From assembly GCF_000813325.1 (NCBI RefSeq), contig NZ_BBQE01000015.1: a stretch of 64,000 nucleotides of DNA; one strand, given 5' to 3'. Position 1 is the first letter of the stretch, and each line of letters opens with the position of its first letter. Positions 62,863 through 64,000 of the stretch are shown here, in pieces. The stretch comes from Sulfurospirillum cavolei (GTDB taxonomy: Bacteria; Campylobacterota; Campylobacteria; Campylobacterales; Sulfurospirillaceae). The notes under the pieces were generated by a model. It saw nothing but the letters and a program-made list of their open reading frames with translations. It searched no databases and was not told the origin of the DNA. The position numbers and the translations under genes were made by a program.

Positions 62863-63723
62863 ATGCTTTTTAAATGCATTTTTATCGGTCTTCTTTTTTG
62901 CACTTCTTTACACGCCAAAGAGTATATTTTTGCGACCTATCCCTCGAACAACCCCGAAAAAATTATGCATGCCTTTGCTCCTTTGATGGAGTATTTGAGT
63001 GCGAATACAAACGATACCTTCAAGCTTGTCGTGACCAAAGATTACGATGAACTCTTTTCACGCATCGAAGAAAAAAGTGTTGATTTTGCGTGGGTCAACA
63101 CCAAAAGCTTTGTGCTTTTAAAAGAAAAAACTCCCTCACTACGCTACCTTGTAACGTACTTGGAACACTCCAAAAACGGGCAGATTACGCCCTATTATCA
63201 ATCCTTTATCGTCACCCTGAAAAGTTTACATGTAAACGCACTCGAAGAGGCAAAAGGGAAGCATTTTGCCTTTACCGACAAAGACTCGACCTCAGGCTAT
63301 GCGTACCCGATGCTGATGTTAGAAGAGCGCCACATCAACCCCTACACCTTTTTTCAAAAAGTCTTTTTTCTCAAAAAACATGACAAAGTGGTCGAAGCAC
63401 TCGTCAACCGCTCCATCGACGTGGGAGCAATGTCTGACGGTACATACTACAATGCGCTGGCAAAGTACGGCGATCAATTCACTATCCTAGCCGCCTCAGA
63501 GCCGATCCCGCTGGATGCCATCGTCGCATCAGCCAATGTCTCGCAAGATGAGAGCAAACGCATCGCAATCTTGTTGGAGCAAATTCCCATCGACTCTGCA
63601 ATCAACAAAGCCTTTGAAGCGTTTTTAGGCTGGGAAAGCGCGGGATTTGTCCGCAAAGATGAACGCTTTTACGAACCGTTTAAGCGCATTTTAAAAGCAC
63701 GCATCTATGAAACTGTACCATAA
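62863..63723 (+). CDS. PhnD-like periplasmic binding protein, probable sensor partner
   Basis: A 286-residue exported protein with a Sec signal (MLFKCIFIGLLFCTSLHA) and the PhnD/PBP fold (YIFATYPSNNPEKIMHAFAPLMEYLS, DFAWVNTKSFVLLKE, FTDKDSTSGYAYPML, VGAMSDGTYYNAL). There is no ABC permease or ATPase; instead the next gene, overlapping by 17 bp, is a sensor kinase. TtrS-type sensors use such a domain to detect tetrathionate, so this pair may sense a sulfur oxyanion and control psrABC (inference). Confidence 0.85.
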   Translation: MLFKCIFIGLLFCTSLHAKEYIFATYPSNNPEKIMHAFAPLMEYLSANTNDTFKLVVTKDYDELFSRIEEKSVDFAWVNTKSFVLLKEKTPSLRYLVTYLEHSKNGQITPYYQSFIVTLKSLHVNALEEAKGKHFAFTDKDSTSGYAYPMLMLEERHINPYTFFQKVFFLKKHDKVVEALVNRSIDVGAMSDGTYYNALAKYGDQFTILAASEPIPLDAIVASANVSQDESKRIAILLEQIPIDSAINKAFEAFLGWESAGFVRKDERFYEPFKRILKARIYETVP

Positions 63724-64000
63724 AATCCTCTTTCTCACCCTCGTTCAGCTAGGCGCTATCTTTAGTTTCGGAATTTATCAAATCCAGTCTCTTTACGTGA
63801 CGCAAAAAACGGCGTTTGACCAAAAAAACCTGATCCAATCGGAGATGATTCAAAAACGTTTTGAAGAAAAGTTGGATCAGCTTCAAAAAACGGCACAAAT
63901 TCTCATCAACTCGCAAGAGGTCATCACAGGCATCATCAGTAACGACACCGACATGCTCTACAACTGGAGCAAACTCTTCCTCTCATCTTCGGCACATAAA
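63707..64000 (+). CDS. Sensor kinase, N-terminal part (runs off window)
   Basis: Ninety-eight codons remain open at the window end. The N-terminus (MKLYHKILFLTLVQLGAIFSFGIYQI) is a membrane anchor, followed by a helical periplasmic region (FEEKLDQLQKTAQILINSQEVITGIISND) typical of Cache-type sensors. Kinase motifs would lie beyond the window, so kinase identity is inferred from the overlap with the PhnD-like gene. A chemoreceptor or GGDEF protein is an alternative. Confidence 0.6.
   Translation, partial: MKLYHKILFLTLVQLGAIFSFGIYQIQSLYVTQKTAFDQKNLIQSEMIQKRFEEKLDQLQKTAQILINSQEVITGIISNDTDMLYNWSKLFLSSSAHK

Noticed and set aside
1846..63236. Leu-His-Val-Lys as a shared protein motif
   Set aside because: The same DNA palindrome is also read as Thr-Cys-Lys and occurs between genes, so it is not a protein motif.

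Overview
The window looks like a chromosomal segment of a sulfur-respiring, motile, free-living Campylobacterota, most like Sulfurospirillum. This rests on the gene content: a psrABC-type polysulfide/thiosulfate reductase, a second molybdopterin enzyme, three chemoreceptors, split-type glycyl-tRNA synthetase (glyS), MsrPQ, several two-component and c-di-GMP proteins. It also rests on an operon (leuD-leuB-TPR-ciaD-like-cca-purU) whose last part matches my recollection of the Campylobacter jejuni Cj0787-Cj0790 order. No rRNA, tRNA or CRISPR array was seen. Species assignment is inference.

Layout. 37-1655: AAA ATPase plus TOPRIM-like protein, a candidate defence pair. 1713-5891: cobB and metH. 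6037-12735: two chemoreceptors, LysE-type and EamA exporters, and an OpgB-like phosphoglycerol transferase. 13085-14752: amtB-glnK, closed by a strong terminator. 14788-17975: McrBC-type restriction. 17981-20439: a cytoplasmic molybdopterin oxidoreductase coupled to an unknown RNxxxH protein. 20480-29420: haem-linked HD-GYP protein, glyS, small membrane protein, nuclease-fold protein, carbonic anhydrase, ppnP, GGDEF-EAL protein. 29434-36335: flavoprotein, trmL, the purU-cca-ciaD-leuBD operon (read on the minus strand), ABC ATPase. 36446-43029: ORF6N protein, orphan RND pump, LysE/ArsR pair, small membrane protein with a terminator-containing leader, nudC.

43026-51477 is the most interesting functional neighbourhood. 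It holds a CusSR/HprSR-like two-component system, a secreted KCG-repeat peptide, a GMC oxidoreductase with its Tat-type small subunit, msrPQ, a TonB receptor carrying the copper-receptor signature GCPNRMDP, and a cytochrome c. An 11-bp-spaced direct repeat between the peptide and the GMC operon is a plausible response-regulator site. I read this as a copper/reactive-chlorine envelope-stress island (inference).

53937-58164 is an AT-rich accessory patch. It contains a REP-associated transposase (RAYT), a truncated second copy, REP-like GGGGACAGGCTACTTT hairpins flanking terC, gene remnants, an XRE regulator with an operator-like palindrome before an outer-membrane protein gene, and a 155-bp tandem direct repeat. 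58463-64000 is psrABC followed by a PhnD-like binding protein and the start of a sensor kinase.

Across the window the palindrome TTACATGTAA occurs 21 times by eye, where roughly 0.1 would be expected by base composition. It sits both between genes and inside reading frames, in two different frames, so it is a DNA-level signal. It is concentrated in the less CG-rich segments.
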